NCBI GenBank assembly: GCA_025457785.1
Contig: JALOTS010000137.1
Span: 1-15,475 of the forward strand
DNA from: Pontiellaceae bacterium
GTDB lineage: Bacteria > Verrucomicrobiota > Kiritimatiellia > Kiritimatiellales > Tichowtungiaceae
Length of the DNA stretch: 15,475 nucleotides
Direction: 5' to 3'
Made by a program: the position numbers and the translations under genes. Position 1 is the stretch's first letter. Each line of letters opens with the position of its first letter. Shown piece by piece: positions 14,882-15,475 of this stretch. Below the pieces are notes generated by a model. That model was not told the DNA's origin, searched no databases, and saw only the letters and a program-made list of their open reading frames with translations.

Positions 14882-14975
14882 AGGAAAAGAAACTTTTGCG
14901 ACGGCTTGTTCGGTAGAGTTGTAGATTCAGGAAAAGAAACTTTTGCGACGGCTTGTTCGGTAGAGTTGTAGATTC
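14882..14975. repeat. Perfect 47-bp tandem duplication
   Basis: Bases 14882-14928 and 14929-14975 are identical over 47 bases and directly adjacent. The unit begins AGGAAAAGAAACTTTTGCGA and ends GTTGTAGATTC. With no mismatch between copies, the duplication is recent or maintained. It lies in the non-coding stretch 14706-15057 (352 bases), which otherwise holds only the two hairpins annotated here and no supported gene. Confidence 0.95.
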
Positions 14976-14997
14976 CGTCCGAATCGTTTTCGGGTTT

Positions 14998-15034
14998 TTC
15001 CAAGCAGTGGTAACTGTGTTTCCACTGCTTGGAA
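14998..15034. repeat. Perfect 13-bp inverted repeat downstream of tsf
   Basis: TTCCAAGCAGTGG 14998-15010 and CCACTGCTTGGAA 15022-15034 are perfect inverted copies around 11 bases. It starts 23 bases beyond the EF-Ts stop on the minus strand, where a terminator is expected, but the minus strand continues AAACCCG rather than with Ts. On the plus strand only GCTTTGGG follows. It may be a factor-independent 3'-end stabiliser or a dispersed palindrome. Confidence 0.75.
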
Positions 15035-15057
15035 GCTTTGGGTGAAGACTCAGCCTG

Positions 15058-15475
15058 CTATGCGTCGCCGAGCTGCCAGCGGGTGTAGCGTTTGATCGTG
15101 ACGGTGTCACCGATCTCTTTGCTTTTCGCCGCGAGCAGTTCCGTGATGCTGATTTTATCTTCTTTGACGAACGGCTGTTCGATCAGGCAGATCTGCGAGT
15201 AAAACTTGTTGAGTTTACCTTTCAGGATGCCTTCGACGATATTCGCCGGTTTGCCTTCGACCTGTTTGAGGAAGAGGGCTTTTTCGTCTTCAACGAGCTG
15301 CGCCGGAACACCGGAGCGATCCAGCGCCGCCGGGCGGGCCGCCGCAATTTGCAGACAGATATCAAGAGCCAGTTCTTTGAACACGGCGTTGTTTGCGGTG
15401 TCGGCTTTACTGAACGCAAGTTCTGTCAGCACGCCGACGGTTCCGCCCATGTGAATGTAGCTGGCAACGGCGCCG
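15058..15475 (-). CDS. tsf: Translation elongation factor Ts (C-terminal part)
   Basis: The gene enters from the right edge; the minus-strand frame is open from 15474 and ends at TAG (complement of 15058-15060), giving about 138 residues. It begins GAVASYIHMGGTVGVLTEL, the hallmark of EF-Ts, the nucleotide-exchange factor that reloads EF-Tu with GTP. It continues with ALDICLQIAAARP, EKALFLKQVEGKP and IVEGILKGKLNKFYSQICL, then EQPFVKEDKISI and ends IKRYTRWQLGDA. These are the central core and C-terminal module. In most bacteria tsf follows rpsB, which would lie beyond the right edge. ATG 15450 is an internal methionine, not the start. Confidence 0.96.
   Translation of the reverse strand, partial: GAVASYIHMGGTVGVLTELAFSKADTANNAVFKELALDICLQIAAARPAALDRSGVPAQLVEDEKALFLKQVEGKPANIVEGILKGKLNKFYSQICLIEQPFVKEDKISITELLAAKSKEIGDTVTIKRYTRWQLGDA

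Noticed and set aside
14882..14975. CRISPR array
   Set aside because: The two identical units are directly adjacent with no spacer, and no cas genes are present.

Overview
This window looks like chromosomal DNA from a moderately GC-rich bacterium, most likely a PVC-group organism near Kiritimatiellota/Verrucomicrobiota. That placement is an inference from gene content (GlgM/GlgE-type glucan synthesis, a plant-like UDP-sugar pyrophosphorylase, a YhcH-family protein) and from structured intergenic repeats. No rRNA or taxonomic marker is present apart from a partial EF-Ts.

Layout. 1-2490 (+): the C-terminal end of a GT4 glycogen synthase of the GlgM/actinobacterial GlgA type, then a complete GlgE maltosyltransferase with a strong terminator at 2498-2526. 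2521-2730: no convincing gene. 2731-3508 (+): a small nucleotidyltransferase-fold protein (AbiEii/MNT-like) overlapped by a 74-codon ORF, possibly a two-gene accessory module. 3615-7133 (-): a UDP-sugar pyrophosphorylase of the plant USP type followed by a divergent GT5 starch/glycogen-synthase homologue. 7282-9213 (+): a UvrD/Rep-type SF1 helicase. 9231-10129 (-): a small three-span membrane protein and a small exported protein. 10317-10447 (-): tRNA-Ser(GCU) with a textbook terminator. 10559-11026 (-): a YhcH/YjgK/YiaL protein. 11391-13304 (-): transketolase. 13403-14242 (+): a PHP-family phosphoesterase. 14346-14705 (+): a single-domain Hpt phosphotransfer protein. 14706-15057: non-coding DNA with a perfect 47-bp tandem duplication and a 13-bp perfect hairpin. 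15058-15475 (-): the C-terminal part of EF-Ts.

How the genes fit together. Five of the recognised genes handle sugar phosphates, nucleotide sugars or alpha-glucan. GlgM-type synthase can make maltose-1-phosphate and GlgE polymerises it; USP makes UDP-sugars; the GT5 enzyme is expected to add glucose from a nucleotide sugar; transketolase belongs to the pentose phosphate pathway. Two different glucan-building routes therefore lie within about 5 kb, on opposite strands.

The least explained signals are intergenic. Two copies of an inverted-repeat element share CAGAAT-type arms and a TTCACGCC core (383-463 and 11209-11346). Two copies of a short repeat end in CCCCTGACT (3564-3589 and 13358-13385). 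There is also the 47-bp tandem duplication. I found no CRISPR array, no complete insertion sequence and no complete defence system.
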